In this document: piece by piece, positions 15,070 to 22,361 of the stretch
How positions within the stretch are numbered: the first letter of the stretch is position 1
Layout: every line of letters starts with the position of its first letter
Assembly: GCA_947631355.1 (NCBI GenBank)
Contig: CANRKY010000010.1
Span: forward strand, 1-33,395
From: an uncultured Marvinbryantia sp.
Lineage (GTDB): Bacteria > Bacillota > Clostridia > Lachnospirales > Lachnospiraceae
Length of the DNA: 33,395 nt
Direction: 5' to 3'
Made by a program: the position numbers and the translations under genes
Notes under the pieces: generated by a model
What the model was told of the DNA's origin: nothing
Databases searched by the model: none
What the model saw: the letters and a program-made list of their open reading frames with translations, nothing else

Positions 15070-16344
15070 TTACAGATCCATTCCGTCCCCCGCGTCCTCG
15101 CCGCCGTCCAGTCCGTCTGTGTCGTTATCCATGGACGGGTCGCTGGCGCCGCCGTCTCCGATACCATAGTCTGCGCTGTCTGTCCCGATACCCTGGCTGG
15201 CGCTGTACGCTCCGCCTGTTTCCATGCCGTCTGCGCTGTCTGCTCCAATACCCTGATTGGTGCTGTACGCTCCGCCTGTTTCCATGCCATCCGCGCTGTC
15301 TGCTCCGATACCCTGGCTAGCGCTGTACGCTCCCATGCCATGGCTGGCGCTGTACGCTCCCATGCCGTTTTCCGTCCCCGTGCCGGGCTGTGTGCCTGTG
15401 TTGTTCTGCATTGCCGCGGCATTTGTATTGGATAGTGACTGATTATATGCCTCCAGTGTGACTGGCCTTGCGTCCATTGTTGTCTCCGCCTGCGCCTTTG
15501 TATTCAGATGGTTCGCCTGCTGCAGGCGCGCCTGGCAGGTGGCGATCATTTCTGCTTTTACCGCCTGTTCGGTATCCGGGTTCACCGGCACGTTTGTGCC
15601 GTAAAACTGGTTCTGCAGCGTCTGGCTGAGATCTTTCACAAAATTGGGGTTCCCGGACATCCGCACGGCCTCCTGTTCGGTCGCCTGGTATCCGTTGGCC
15701 GCCAGCGATTTCGCATACGCCTGAAAAGATCGCTCGGTGCCGTACCTGGAAGAAATGCCGTTTAATATGGCGCTTGTCTTAACCTCGGCCTCTTTGTGCG
15801 CATCGCGCTCCGTCGGCTGAAAATAATAAAAGTAGTATCCGCCGGGCGTCTCGCCGGTGAGGTACTGGCTGCCAAGCTGATAATTGCCGTTGTATGAGAC
15901 CGCGGTTATGTGAAAATCATTTGCCTGATACTCCGCGGCGTGCTCGTTGGCAGGCACCGTGCCGCTGTTCATCTGATCCTGAAAGGCATGGGCATTTTCG
16001 TGAAGCACCGTGTTCAGCGCCTGGACATTGTAGTCGGCCACCGTGTTCTGAAACGTCTCGCCGTTGACCTGCACAGTCTGTATGCCGTTCATCAGCACAT
16101 CCTGATTCACGGTGATCACGCCGTTGCCCTCCTTGCCGTACACGTTGCCCGGGAGCGAACCCGCCTGTACCAGCGGGCTGCCCAGTTCGCCGCGCTCCAT
16201 CGCGTCCCGGTTCACCGTCTCCTGGAGAAGATCCAGCTTTTCGCTCTCGCTGAGCCTGCTGTACGTGGACTCGCGAAACATGGCATATAACGCATCATTG
16301 CTCAGGTTCCCGTACTGTGTGGGGTGATTTCCGTAGCCATTCAT
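15070..16344 (-). CDS. HExxH (zincin-like) protein with repetitive acidic C-terminal tail
   Basis: A 424-residue protein with no signal peptide. HENAH (115-119) followed by ERDAHKEAE (from residue 179) fits a gluzincin zinc site with a downstream Glu ligand. The N-terminus is Gly/Asn/Tyr-rich (NGYGNHPTQYGN). From about residue 330 to 410 the sequence becomes a run of short Gly/Ala/Ser/Tyr repeats (GMGAYSAS, QGIGADSADGMETGGAYS) and ends in an acidic tail (DGLDGGEDAGDGMDL), which could be a secretion or recruitment tail. A full GGAGGTGATC ribosome site precedes the ATG. It lies directly upstream of the VirD4-like ATPase. It may be a protease of the machine or a substrate; peptidase activity is motif-based inference. 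Confidence 0.75.
   Translation of the reverse strand: MNGYGNHPTQYGNLSNDALYAMFRESTYSRLSESEKLDLLQETVNRDAMERGELGSPLVQAGSLPGNVYGKEGNGVITVNQDVLMNGIQTVQVNGETFQNTVADYNVQALNTVLHENAHAFQDQMNSGTVPANEHAAEYQANDFHITAVSYNGNYQLGSQYLTGETPGGYYFYYFQPTERDAHKEAEVKTSAILNGISSRYGTERSFQAYAKSLAANGYQATEQEAVRMSGNPNFVKDLSQTLQNQFYGTNVPVNPDTEQAVKAEMIATCQARLQQANHLNTKAQAETTMDARPVTLEAYNQSLSNTNAAAMQNNTGTQPGTGTENGMGAYSASHGMGAYSASQGIGADSADGMETGGAYSTNQGIGADSADGMETGGAYSASQGIGTDSADYGIGDGGASDPSMDNDTDGLDGGEDAGDGMDL
15165..15375. repeat. Tandem in-frame repeats in the HExxH gene tail
   Basis: Short (24-bp) and long (about 57-bp) units coding GMGAYSAS and QGIGADSADGMETGGAYS-type peptides recur here with very few differences. The phase is kept, so copy number can change without breaking the frame. 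Confidence 0.8.
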
Positions 16345-16350
16345 ACCGGA

Positions 16351-16656
16351 TCACCTCCGTGCCCGCCAAATCCTAAGTTCCGCCCGGTCAGCATCCCCCT
16401 GCAGATATTCCGTGATCGCATCCAGCGCGCCGAGGAAATCGCTGTCGCCGCGGATCGCCATGATCGCCGCTATGGAGTACTTGCCCGCCCGGATATCCGT
16501 AAGCGGCTCGCTGTCCGCCCACTCCAGGACATTCAGCAAAAACTGTTCCGGGCACTCCCGCAGGATCTGCTCCGCTTTCGCCTCCGCGTTCTTGCGGGAA
16601 AGAAAATATGCCTCCTGAATTTTCTCTGTCAGTTTTCTGATCATATCGTTTTCCAT
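16351..16656 (-). CDS. hypothetical protein (101 aa) of the ATPase operon
   Basis: The protein is not recognised. It is a soluble, predominantly helical protein: KLTEKIQEAYFLSRKNAEAKAEQIL, abbreviated, forms an amphipathic N-terminal helix, followed by PEQFLLNVLEWADSEPL and a basic C-terminus (RIWRARR). GGGAGG precedes the ATG, and the stop is only six bases before the HExxH gene, so translation is probably coupled. The size and all-helical look suit a chaperone or adaptor for a neighbouring protein, but this is context-based inference only. Confidence 0.75.
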   Translation of the reverse strand: MENDMIRKLTEKIQEAYFLSRKNAEAKAEQILRECPEQFLLNVLEWADSEPLTDIRAGKYSIAAIMAIRGDSDFLGALDAITEYLQGDADRAELRIWRARR

Positions 16657-16678
16657 CCTTTTTTCCTCCCTCTGTCTT

Positions 16679-17422
16679 TTATTTTGTCACCTGCAGATCC
16701 GCCACACAGTTGATCGGTATCGCGCTCGCAAGCATACGGTCGGAATCGTACCAGCCGCCGTACAGATGCACCGAAAGGTATTCCACGCCGGAGACATCCA
16801 GACAAAAATCCACCGGCCTGTCCTTTCCGGACAGGGAATCGAGTTCATAGAGCAGGCAGTCGTCCCCGTAAATGCGGACATAGGGCGCGCACACAAGCAT
16901 GCTGTTTATATCTACACTTTTTGAGGCGTCGGGCACATAAACCGTGCCGGTGAGCATCCGATACGCGCAGCCCAGATCATACTCGATCACGCCTTCTTCG
17001 TCATACGAGCGGCTGCAGATCATTCTGTCCTGAAGGTAGGTATTTCCCTGGTTATCTGTAAGAAGATCCGTCAAAGACGTTTCCGTGCTCATGCCGCTGT
17101 TTTTGGAATACACATCCCCGGCGTCCAGGTAACGCGGCGCGCTCTGTCTGCTCTCCCGCATGGCCTCAATCGACTCAATGTCCATATCCGCGTAAAGATC
17201 CGCTCCTGCCTGGGAAGTCCCGGGCGCTGCGCTTGTCAGGGATGCCTCAAGCGCTGAGGGGATCAGTGCGTCCATCTGCACCGTTTCTTTGACTCCGGAT
17301 CTGTTTTTCTCCCGAAAGAGAAACAGGGTACAACCCCGCATCAAAATGCATCCCACCAGCATTGCCGCGCAGATCCTGTGCAGCGTCCTGTCCTTTTTAT
17401 CGTATTTTTTCTTCTCGCTCAT
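16679..17422 (-). CDS. membrane-anchored protein with NPCBM-like C-terminal domain, first gene of the ATPase operon
   Basis: A 247-residue protein. The ATG at 17422 was chosen for its AAAGGAGG site; upstream in-frame starts lack one. After a charged N-terminus (SEKKKYDKKDRTLHR) comes one membrane helix (ICAAMLVGCILMRGCTLFLF, residues 17-36), so the rest is probably outside. Residues 40-130 are low complexity. The C-terminal 110 residues resemble the NPCBM/NEW2 sugar-binding module: IEYDLGCAYRMLTGTVYVPD, then VRIYGDDCLLYELDSLSG, PVDFCLDVSGVEYLSVHLYGG. Such modules bind carbohydrate in glycosidases; here it may touch the cell wall or a surface sugar. It would be the envelope-facing part of the operon's product. 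Confidence 0.72.
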   Translation of the reverse strand: MSEKKKYDKKDRTLHRICAAMLVGCILMRGCTLFLFREKNRSGVKETVQMDALIPSALEASLTSAAPGTSQAGADLYADMDIESIEAMRESRQSAPRYLDAGDVYSKNSGMSTETSLTDLLTDNQGNTYLQDRMICSRSYDEEGVIEYDLGCAYRMLTGTVYVPDASKSVDINSMLVCAPYVRIYGDDCLLYELDSLSGKDRPVDFCLDVSGVEYLSVHLYGGWYDSDRMLASAIPINCVADLQVTK

Positions 17423-17618
17423 TGCACTGCCTCCTTTGCCATTTTCTATATCTACTATACAGCAGACGTCTGTCCGCCGACCGCCGGGGGTATGCTTTTT
17501 CATGGCTGCATGGTATCCGGCTGTTTGTTCCACAGCACAGTAAATGGGAAGGAAAACATGAAAAGGCATTTTGCGATAAAGCACCGCAGATCGTAATTTT
17601 AGCAAAATGCAGAATATT
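17423..17618. other. Intergenic leader of the ATPase operon
   Basis: No gene is supported here. A perfect 10-bp palindrome, cagacgtctg, lies at 17463-17472. TATAGT on the minus strand (17459-17454) could be a -10 box, but no acceptable -35 lies at the right distance, so the operon promoter is not securely located. Confidence 0.4.
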
Positions 17619-17660
17619 AAAAAACAGGGACAGGATTGGCTTTCGCCTTTCCTGTCCCTG
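17619..17660 (-). terminator. Rho-independent terminator of the PPK2 gene
   Basis: An 11-bp perfect stem, CAGGGACAGGA/TCCTGTCCCTG (17625-17635, 17650-17660), is followed on the minus strand by TTTTTTAATATT. It lies about 105 bp after the PPK2 stop and isolates that gene from the ATPase operon downstream. Confidence 0.88.
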
Positions 17661-17764
17661 CTGTTTGTTCTCTCGCTTTTTTGTTTTTTTATTTTCTGGC
17701 TTTTTGTTTCCTGCCTTTTGATTTCCCCGTTTTTCGTTTTTGCAATGGCAGTTTTTTCAGCGCC

Positions 17765-18649
17765 CTATTTTTGTTCTTTTTTCTCTCCCAGCAGTTCCGC
17801 CTTGTACTGCGGGAATTTAGCGGCTTCCTCCTCGGAGATCTTCGGGTATTTCGGATCAATGGATTCCAGCACATCCAAAATGGCCTCTGACACCAGATAG
17901 CGGCTGTACCACTTCTGATCGGCGGGGATCACGTACCAGGGGCATGCCTCCGTGGCCGTTGCGTTTACCGCATCTTCGTATGCCTTGTTGTAATCCGCCC
18001 ATAGTTCCCGCTCCGACATATCGCTGCCAGAAAATTTCCAGTTCTTCTCCGGCAGATCAATGCGCTCCAGGAAGCGCTCCTTTTGCTTTTCTTCCGACAC
18101 ATTCAGGAAGATCTTTAAGATGCGGTAGCTGTTGTCATACAGGTACTCCTCGTAATTGCGGATGTGTTCGTAGCGTTTTTTGATAAACTCTTTCCCTTTC
18201 AGGCATCTTTGCGCCATATTGTAGGTCTTGTACAGCTTGTGCACCCGCACCACCAAAACGTCCTCATAGTAGGACCGGTTGAAAATAGCGATCATCCCCC
18301 TGCGGGGCAGATTCAGATTGCAGCGCCACAGAAAATCGTGCGACAGTTCCTCCTTGGATGGCTGCTTGTAGCTGTACACCTGCACGCCCTGCGGATTTAC
18401 GCCGCCCATGACATGGCGGATGGTGCTGTCTTTTCCGGCCGCGTCTCTGGCCTGCAGAACGATCAGCAGTCCTTCCTTTCCGTCCGCATAAAGCTTGTCC
18501 TGCAGAGCAAAAATCTTCTCCTGGTTTTTCTGTGTGCGGGCAAGGATCTTTTCCTTGTCCACATCGTCCTGTTTGCTGTTTGTGGGGAGCTTTGCTAAAT
18601 TCAGTTTTTTGCTCCCGTCAAAGCGATACTTCTCCAGATTACTTGACAT
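17765..18649 (-). CDS. polyphosphate kinase 2 family protein (class III-like)
   Basis: PPK2 enzymes move phosphate between polyphosphate and nucleotides; class III members can phosphorylate both AMP and ADP, regenerating ATP. The 294-residue length fits. Walker A is ARDAAGKDST (67-76), with Lys-Asp in place of the Lys-Gly seen in class I. Other family blocks are GVNPQGVQVYSYKQPS, HDFLWR, GMIAIFNRSYYEDVLVVRVH (Walker B region) and the lid. SERELWADYNKAYEDA and PWYVIPADQKWYSR close the protein. GAGAGGGG precedes the ATG. It is divergent from uxaC and ends at its own terminator. Confidence 0.93.
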   Translation of the reverse strand: MSSNLEKYRFDGSKKLNLAKLPTNSKQDDVDKEKILARTQKNQEKIFALQDKLYADGKEGLLIVLQARDAAGKDSTIRHVMGGVNPQGVQVYSYKQPSKEELSHDFLWRCNLNLPRRGMIAIFNRSYYEDVLVVRVHKLYKTYNMAQRCLKGKEFIKKRYEHIRNYEEYLYDNSYRILKIFLNVSEEKQKERFLERIDLPEKNWKFSGSDMSERELWADYNKAYEDAVNATATEACPWYVIPADQKWYSRYLVSEAILDVLESIDPKYPKISEEEAAKFPQYKAELLGEKKEQK

Positions 18650-18793
18650 TGTATTACCCCTCTCCTGCGTCGTATTTACAAACACCCGCCCATACTTCAA
18701 AGGCGCCGCCGGCACCGTTGTGTCCGCTGCAGAAGCCCCTTCCGTAAGTGCTTACACCCATCATAGCCTCCGCCCCGGAAAAGGTCAAGATTA

Positions 18794-18839
18794 TTTTGGG
18801 AATATTCTGGAAATAATTCTGGGAATATTCCAGAATTAT
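18794..18839. promoter_or_regulatory. Doubled 23-bp operator-like repeat upstream of uxaC
   Basis: Two adjacent 23-bp copies (18794-18816, 18817-18839) share TnTGGGAATATTCnnGAA. Each is centred on the palindrome GAATATTC, and the second extends to CTGG-GAATATTC-CAG. The pair ends three bases before the -35 box of the uxaC promoter and also lies upstream of the divergent PPK2 gene. The binding protein is unknown. Confidence 0.65.
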
Positions 18840-18841
18840 CA

Positions 18842-18870
18842 TTGCTATTCTTCGCGATTTTCCTTATAAT
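18842..18870 (+). promoter_or_regulatory. uxaC promoter
   Basis: TTGCTA (18842-18847) and TATAAT (18865-18870) have a 17-bp spacer, leaving a leader of about 85 nt before the ATG. The weak -35 next to the doubled operator-like site fits control by an activator or repressor. Confidence 0.7.
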
Positions 18871-18963
18871 ATTCTTTAACAGATCCTTTCGCTGCAAAGG
18901 AAGCCGGTCAGGCCGAAGATCACGCTGTCCGGCAATCTATTCCAAAAAAGGAGGATATTTTTT

Positions 18964-20370
18964 ATGAAACCATTTATGGACAAGGATTTTCTTTTATCCA
19001 CCGAGACCGCAAAAAAGTTGTTCCACAACTATGCGGAATCCATGCCGATCCTGGACTATCACTGCCACATCAACCCGCAGGAGATCGCGCAGAACCGGCA
19101 ATTCAAGAATATCACGGAAGTGTGGCTGGGCGGCGACCACTATAAATGGCGGCAGATGCGCTCCAACGGCGTGGACGAATATTACATAACCGGCGATGCG
19201 CCCGACCGTGAAAAATTCCAGAAATGGGCGGAGACGCTAGAAAAGCTGATCGGCAACCCGCTGTATCACTGGTCTCATCTGGAGCTGCAGAGATATTTCG
19301 GCTACACCGGCCACCTGAACGGCGAGACGGCCGAGGAGGTGTGGAACCTGTGCAATGAAAAACTGGCGCAGCCGGATATGAGCGTGCGCGGCCTGATCAA
19401 GCGCTCCGGCGTCACCCTGATCTGCACCACGGACGACCCGGTGGATACGCTGGAATGGCACGAGAAATTAAAAGCGGACGACACGTTTGATGTACAGGTG
19501 CTCCCCGCCTGGCGCCCGGACAAGGCCACCAATATTGAAAAGGCCACGTTCCTGCCGTATATGGAAAGCCTGAGCGCCGCCAGCGGCGTTGCGATCAAAA
19601 CCTTCGCCGATCTGAAAGAGGCGATCAAAAAGCGCATGGCCTACTTTGACGAGCGGGGCTGCAGCGTGTCCGACCACGGCCTGGATTATGTGATCTACGT
19701 GCCCGCGTCGGAAGAAGAAGTATCGTCCATCTTTGCAAAGGCAATGGCGGGCGGCACTCTGACCGCGGAAGAAGTTGCAAAATATAAGACGGCGTTTATG
19801 CTGTTCCTCGGCAGAGAATATCACAGCCGGAACTGGGTGATGCAGCTCCACTACGGCTGCAAGCGCGACAACAACGGGCTGATGTTCGAGAAGCTGGGGC
19901 CGGATACCGGGTTTGACTGCATCAGCAACTATGCGCCCGCGCAGCAGCTGGCTGATTTCCTGAACGCGCTTGTCTCCACGGACGAACTGCCGAAGACCAT
20001 CCTGTACTCCTTAAATCCCTGCGACAATGCGGTGATCGGCACGGTGATCGGCTGCTTCCAGGATTCCTCCGCAGTGGGCAAGATCCAGCAGGGCAGCGCC
20101 TGGTGGTTCAACGATCACAAGACCGGCATGACCGAGCAGATGATCTCCCTGGCAAACCTGGGGATGCTCAGCAATTTTGTGGGGATGCTCACAGACTCCA
20201 GAAGCTTTCTTTCCTACACGCGCCACGAATACTTCCGCCGCATCCTCTGCGAGCTGATCGGCGGCTGGGTGGAAAACGGCGAATATCCGGACGATGAAAA
20301 AGCGCTGGAAAAGATCGTGAAGGGCATCTGCTACAACAACGCGGTGCGCTATTTCGGGTTTGACCTGTAA
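18964..20370 (+). CDS. uxaC: glucuronate isomerase
   Basis: UxaC interconverts D-glucuronate with D-fructuronate and D-galacturonate with D-tagaturonate, the first step of hexuronate breakdown. The 468-residue length is normal. Family signatures include FMDKDFLL at the start, PILDYHCHINPQEIA (metal-binding HxH in a TIM barrel), VWLGGDHYKWRQMRSNGV, TTDDPVDTLEWH, VLPAWRPDKA, REYHSRNWVMQLHYG, and DSRSFLSYTRHEYFRRILCELIG near the C-terminus. AAAAGGAGG precedes the ATG. It is a single-gene unit with its own promoter and a strong terminator; the next uronate steps (uxaB/uxuA/kdgK) are not in the window, although a probable DhuI lies 2 kb away. Confidence 0.97.
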   Translation: MKPFMDKDFLLSTETAKKLFHNYAESMPILDYHCHINPQEIAQNRQFKNITEVWLGGDHYKWRQMRSNGVDEYYITGDAPDREKFQKWAETLEKLIGNPLYHWSHLELQRYFGYTGHLNGETAEEVWNLCNEKLAQPDMSVRGLIKRSGVTLICTTDDPVDTLEWHEKLKADDTFDVQVLPAWRPDKATNIEKATFLPYMESLSAASGVAIKTFADLKEAIKKRMAYFDERGCSVSDHGLDYVIYVPASEEEVSSIFAKAMAGGTLTAEEVAKYKTAFMLFLGREYHSRNWVMQLHYGCKRDNNGLMFEKLGPDTGFDCISNYAPAQQLADFLNALVSTDELPKTILYSLNPCDNAVIGTVIGCFQDSSAVGKIQQGSAWWFNDHKTGMTEQMISLANLGMLSNFVGMLTDSRSFLSYTRHEYFRRILCELIGGWVENGEYPDDEKALEKIVKGICYNNAVRYFGFDL

Positions 20371-20452
20371 ATTCCCTGATTCATACTATTTCCGCGGCTG
20401 CGGGCGAACGACCGTCTCACCCGCCAGGCTGCTAATATCAGAAATATAAAAC

Positions 20453-20485
20453 GCTCCGGCAGAACTCTCCTGCCGGAGCATTTTT
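20453..20485 (+). terminator. uxaC terminator (probably bidirectional)
   Basis: A 10-bp perfect stem, GCTCCGGCAG/CTGCCGGAGC, with a 7-nt loop is followed by ATTTTT on the plus strand and by GTTTTATA on the minus strand, where it would serve the convergent DUF2812 gene. Confidence 0.9.
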
Positions 20486-20544
20486 AAGAAGCAATTTTTC
20501 TAAAGCGATGTTTCATACGCGCAGCGCGATGGCTCCCCCCGCTT

Positions 20545-21117
20545 TTAGTTGCGATACGGCATTTCTCCCTCATACCTCTTTTGCAGTTTCTTCAGCTTGC
20601 GCCCGCAGCGTATGATCAGGTACAGATAAAGCACCAGCATGACATAATAGAACATGCCAAGAACAAATTCAAATTTTCCCGAAAACATCGGATTCCCTTC
20701 CAGAAAATGCCAGGCGTTCGGCAGGACACAGCATAAAAACACAATGAGGATCGGCAGCATGCGCGTTCTGACGATGTGCCGGATCATTTCTACTTTGGAA
20801 GCGCCGTCTGAAAAAATTTCCTCCTCCCGGCCAGATCCCATTTCGGACACAGGCTTGCGAAAATACAGCCAGCCCATGCAGGAATGAAAATACTCCCAGC
20901 CAAAATCCTGCGCCATCTGCATATAATCGCCGTTTTGCATATTGTTTTTATAGTCCAGCCGGTAAACCACATCCTCCGGCGTACACTTCTCAAAAAAATA
21001 AAAACAGGGAATGATCGTATTTACAAGCCGCAGACCGTTTCTGTGTTGTTCGCGCAGCCAGATTTCTTCTTCCTCATAATCCGCGATCGTAAAAAACCGT
21101 ATTTTCATACTACTCAT
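20545..21117 (-). CDS. DUF2812 domain-containing membrane protein
   Basis: A 190-residue protein. The N-terminal part has the DUF2812 pattern: YEEEEIWLREQHRNGLRL, YFFEKCTPEDVVYRLDY, MAQDFGWEYFHSCMGWLYFRKP. After a charged linker, two membrane helices follow (LPILIVFLCCVLPNAW and LGMFYYVMLVLYLYLII), then a basic tail. DUF2812 proteins usually sit next to a PadR-type regulator, as here, and are thought to work with it, perhaps sensing membrane stress; the role is unproven. The ATG at 21117 overlaps the padR stop by 8 bp and has GGGGGG at good spacing; a second ATG lies three codons later. Confidence 0.87.
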   Translation of the reverse strand: MSSMKIRFFTIADYEEEEIWLREQHRNGLRLVNTIIPCFYFFEKCTPEDVVYRLDYKNNMQNGDYMQMAQDFGWEYFHSCMGWLYFRKPVSEMGSGREEEIFSDGASKVEMIRHIVRTRMLPILIVFLCCVLPNAWHFLEGNPMFSGKFEFVLGMFYYVMLVLYLYLIIRCGRKLKKLQKRYEGEMPYRN

Positions 21118-21433
21118 CGATAGATTCCCCCCTGCTGTTTCGGTACAGACGCTCGATCCGCGTGATCTCCAGGCGCAGGATCTCCCGTCCGAGCTCTGTG
21201 ATCTGATAAAGCTTCCGCTTTTCTTCTTCCGAGTGGACCGCGATCAGCCCATCCTTCTCCATTTTCGCGAGTGTCCCGTACATCGTCCCCGGGCCGATAG
21301 TGACCGCGTTCCCCGTCATAGCGCTCACCTGCCGGCTGATGCCGTACCCGTGCTGCGGGGTCTGCAGGCAGAACAGAATATAGAATCCGGTTTCCGTCAT
21401 CGGGACATATATGCGCCGAATACGTTCTTCCAT
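21110..21433 (-). CDS. PadR family transcriptional regulator
   Basis: A 107-residue winged-helix repressor of the short PadR-s2-like type. Signatures: ETGFYILFCLQTPQHGYGI at the first helix, GNAVTIGPGTMYGTLAKMEKDGLI for the recognition helix, and KRKLYQITELGREILRLE for the wing and dimer helix. The ATG at 21433 was chosen because GAGGTG lies nine bases upstream; a longer in-frame reading would run through the promoter. It is co-transcribed with the DUF2812 gene by overlap, and its own promoter is buried in a 19-bp palindrome, so autorepression is expected. The inducing signal is unknown. Confidence 0.93.
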   Translation of the reverse strand: MEERIRRIYVPMTETGFYILFCLQTPQHGYGISRQVSAMTGNAVTIGPGTMYGTLAKMEKDGLIAVHSEEEKRKLYQITELGREILRLEITRIERLYRNSRGESIDE

Positions 21434-21434
21434 A

Positions 21435-21484
21435 ATATATCGCACCTCGATATATATTATATCGAGGTGCGATATATTTGTCAA
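21435..21484 (-). promoter_or_regulatory. padR promoter overlapping a 19-bp perfect palindrome
   Basis: On the minus strand TTGACA (21484-21479) and TATAAT (21461-21456) are both consensus, with a 17-bp spacer. A perfect 19-bp inverted repeat (21435-21453 with 21459-21477, core ATCGCACCTCGAT) covers the spacer, the -10 box, the start site and the ribosome site. Repressor binding there would block the promoter. Confidence 0.9.
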
Positions 21485-21542
21485 TCTCTTTTTGTAATGC
21501 CCGCGCGGCAAAGTCTCCCGTAATCCCCATAGATTCCGCTGG

Positions 21543-21585
21543 CCCTGACAGGGTTTATCATTGCCCCTGGCAGGGTTCCTCATCG
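21543..21585. repeat. 21/22-bp imperfect direct repeat
   Basis: Two units (ccctgacagggtttatcattg and cccctggcagggttcctcatcg) lie just downstream of the HEPN gene stop. Each contains CCCTGnCAGGG, a small palindrome. A function is not evident. Confidence 0.6.
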
Positions 21586-21599
21586 TGCTCTCCACATTT

Positions 21600-22034
21600 T
21601 TAAGCTTCCGTCGTCTCCTCGTATCCGGCCTCTCTGAGCTTTTTTCTCAAAGTTTCTTCTAAGGCAAAAAACGCAGGTATAAAGCTGTCGCGGATGAGCA
21701 GAAGCATTTCATCTGCTTCCTCTTCATTGTAAATATAAATCGAAGTGTTGCGCTTTTTTAGCATCGTAAGCCAAACCGCGGAATCCTCTACAAAACCAAC
21801 CTTATATCCAAGCTGCAGGATCTCTCTGGGCGAACCCGTCTGTGCTTCCCGGACGCCGTACTCCATTAAAACTTCCTGCAGCGCTTTCCAGGCAAGTTCA
21901 AACGTCAGGTTAAATTGGCCGAGCACTCCCGTCCTGTATATCTCGTCATTGTTTGCAGATTCAAAGTCCGCTTTTTTCAGCACGTTCAGGCAGTTAGCAA
22001 AATTATCAAGCTTTTTCATAGATTGTAATTCCAT
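21600..22034 (-). CDS. HEPN-fold nucleotidyltransferase substrate-binding (HI0074/HepT-like) protein with altered active motif
   Basis: A 144-residue helical protein of the HI0074 family, partner of the MNT protein encoded just upstream. Family blocks are LDNFANCLNVLKKA, GVLGQFNLTFELAWKALQEVL, GSPREILQLGYKVGFV and NEEEADEMLLLI. In HepT-like RNases the motif is RX4HXY; here it reads RNTSIYIY (R95, Y100, Y102), so His is replaced by Tyr while the Tyr that MntA-type enzymes AMPylate is kept. RNase activity is therefore doubtful. The ATG at 22034 has AAGGA 11 bases upstream; the ATG at 22019 is an alternative. The gene overlaps the MNT gene. Confidence 0.88.
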   Translation of the reverse strand: MELQSMKKLDNFANCLNVLKKADFESANNDEIYRTGVLGQFNLTFELAWKALQEVLMEYGVREAQTGSPREILQLGYKVGFVEDSAVWLTMLKKRNTSIYIYNEEEADEMLLLIRDSFIPAFFALEETLRKKLREAGYEETTEA

Positions 22035-22296
22035 CTCTCTCAATTTCCTTTTTCAGTTCATCCGAAACGCCCTTGTCCAGATCAACTACATCAAACATCA
22101 GGAGCGAGTGTATGTTTTCTTTTATATTCCAATAAAAAGTGTCAAAATCTCCCCCGCACACGGCGATATCCACATCGCTTCTCTCCGTATGTGTTCCCCG
22201 CGCGCGGGAACCGAACAACACAACTTTTTGCACTCCGCATTTCCGTGAAAATTCAGAGATCTCTTTTACGACCCTTCCCGGAATATTATCGTTCAT
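22006..22296 (-). CDS. MNT-type nucleotidyltransferase (MntA/HI0073-like)
   Basis: A 96-residue minimal nucleotidyltransferase. The catalytic block is FGSRARGTHTERSDVD (GS at 29-30, metal ligands D41 and D43), and a third carboxylate is likely in MFDVVD near residue 69. MNT proteins of this type act as antitoxins in HEPN/MNT pairs by adding AMP to a Tyr of the HEPN toxin, or have other nucleotidyl transfer roles. GGAGAAGG precedes the ATG. It overlaps the HEPN partner, which follows it on the same strand, the usual arrangement. Confidence 0.92.
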   Translation of the reverse strand: MNDNIPGRVVKEISEFSRKCGVQKVVLFGSRARGTHTERSDVDIAVCGGDFDTFYWNIKENIHSLLMFDVVDLDKGVSDELKKEIERDGITIYEKA

Positions 22297-22361
22297 AGCC
22301 CTTCTCCTGATTCAGCGTCTTCATATAAAGCAGCTCATACAATACTCTTTGTCCGCACGAT

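Noticed and set aside
15039..15422. N-terminal extension of the VirD4-like ATPase (Ala/Thr/Glu/Arg-rich)
   Set aside because: It lies out of frame inside the HExxH gene's repeat tail; the ATG at 15038 has a good ribosome site.
11718..17422. Integrative conjugative element
   Set aside because: No integrase, relaxase, VirB4 or attachment repeat is visible in the window, so the VirD4-like gene alone is not enough.
17607..17900. Plus-strand Phe/Ser/Leu-rich frames over the PPK2 3' end
   Set aside because: They are antisense to a solid gene and its terminator, with no ribosome site.
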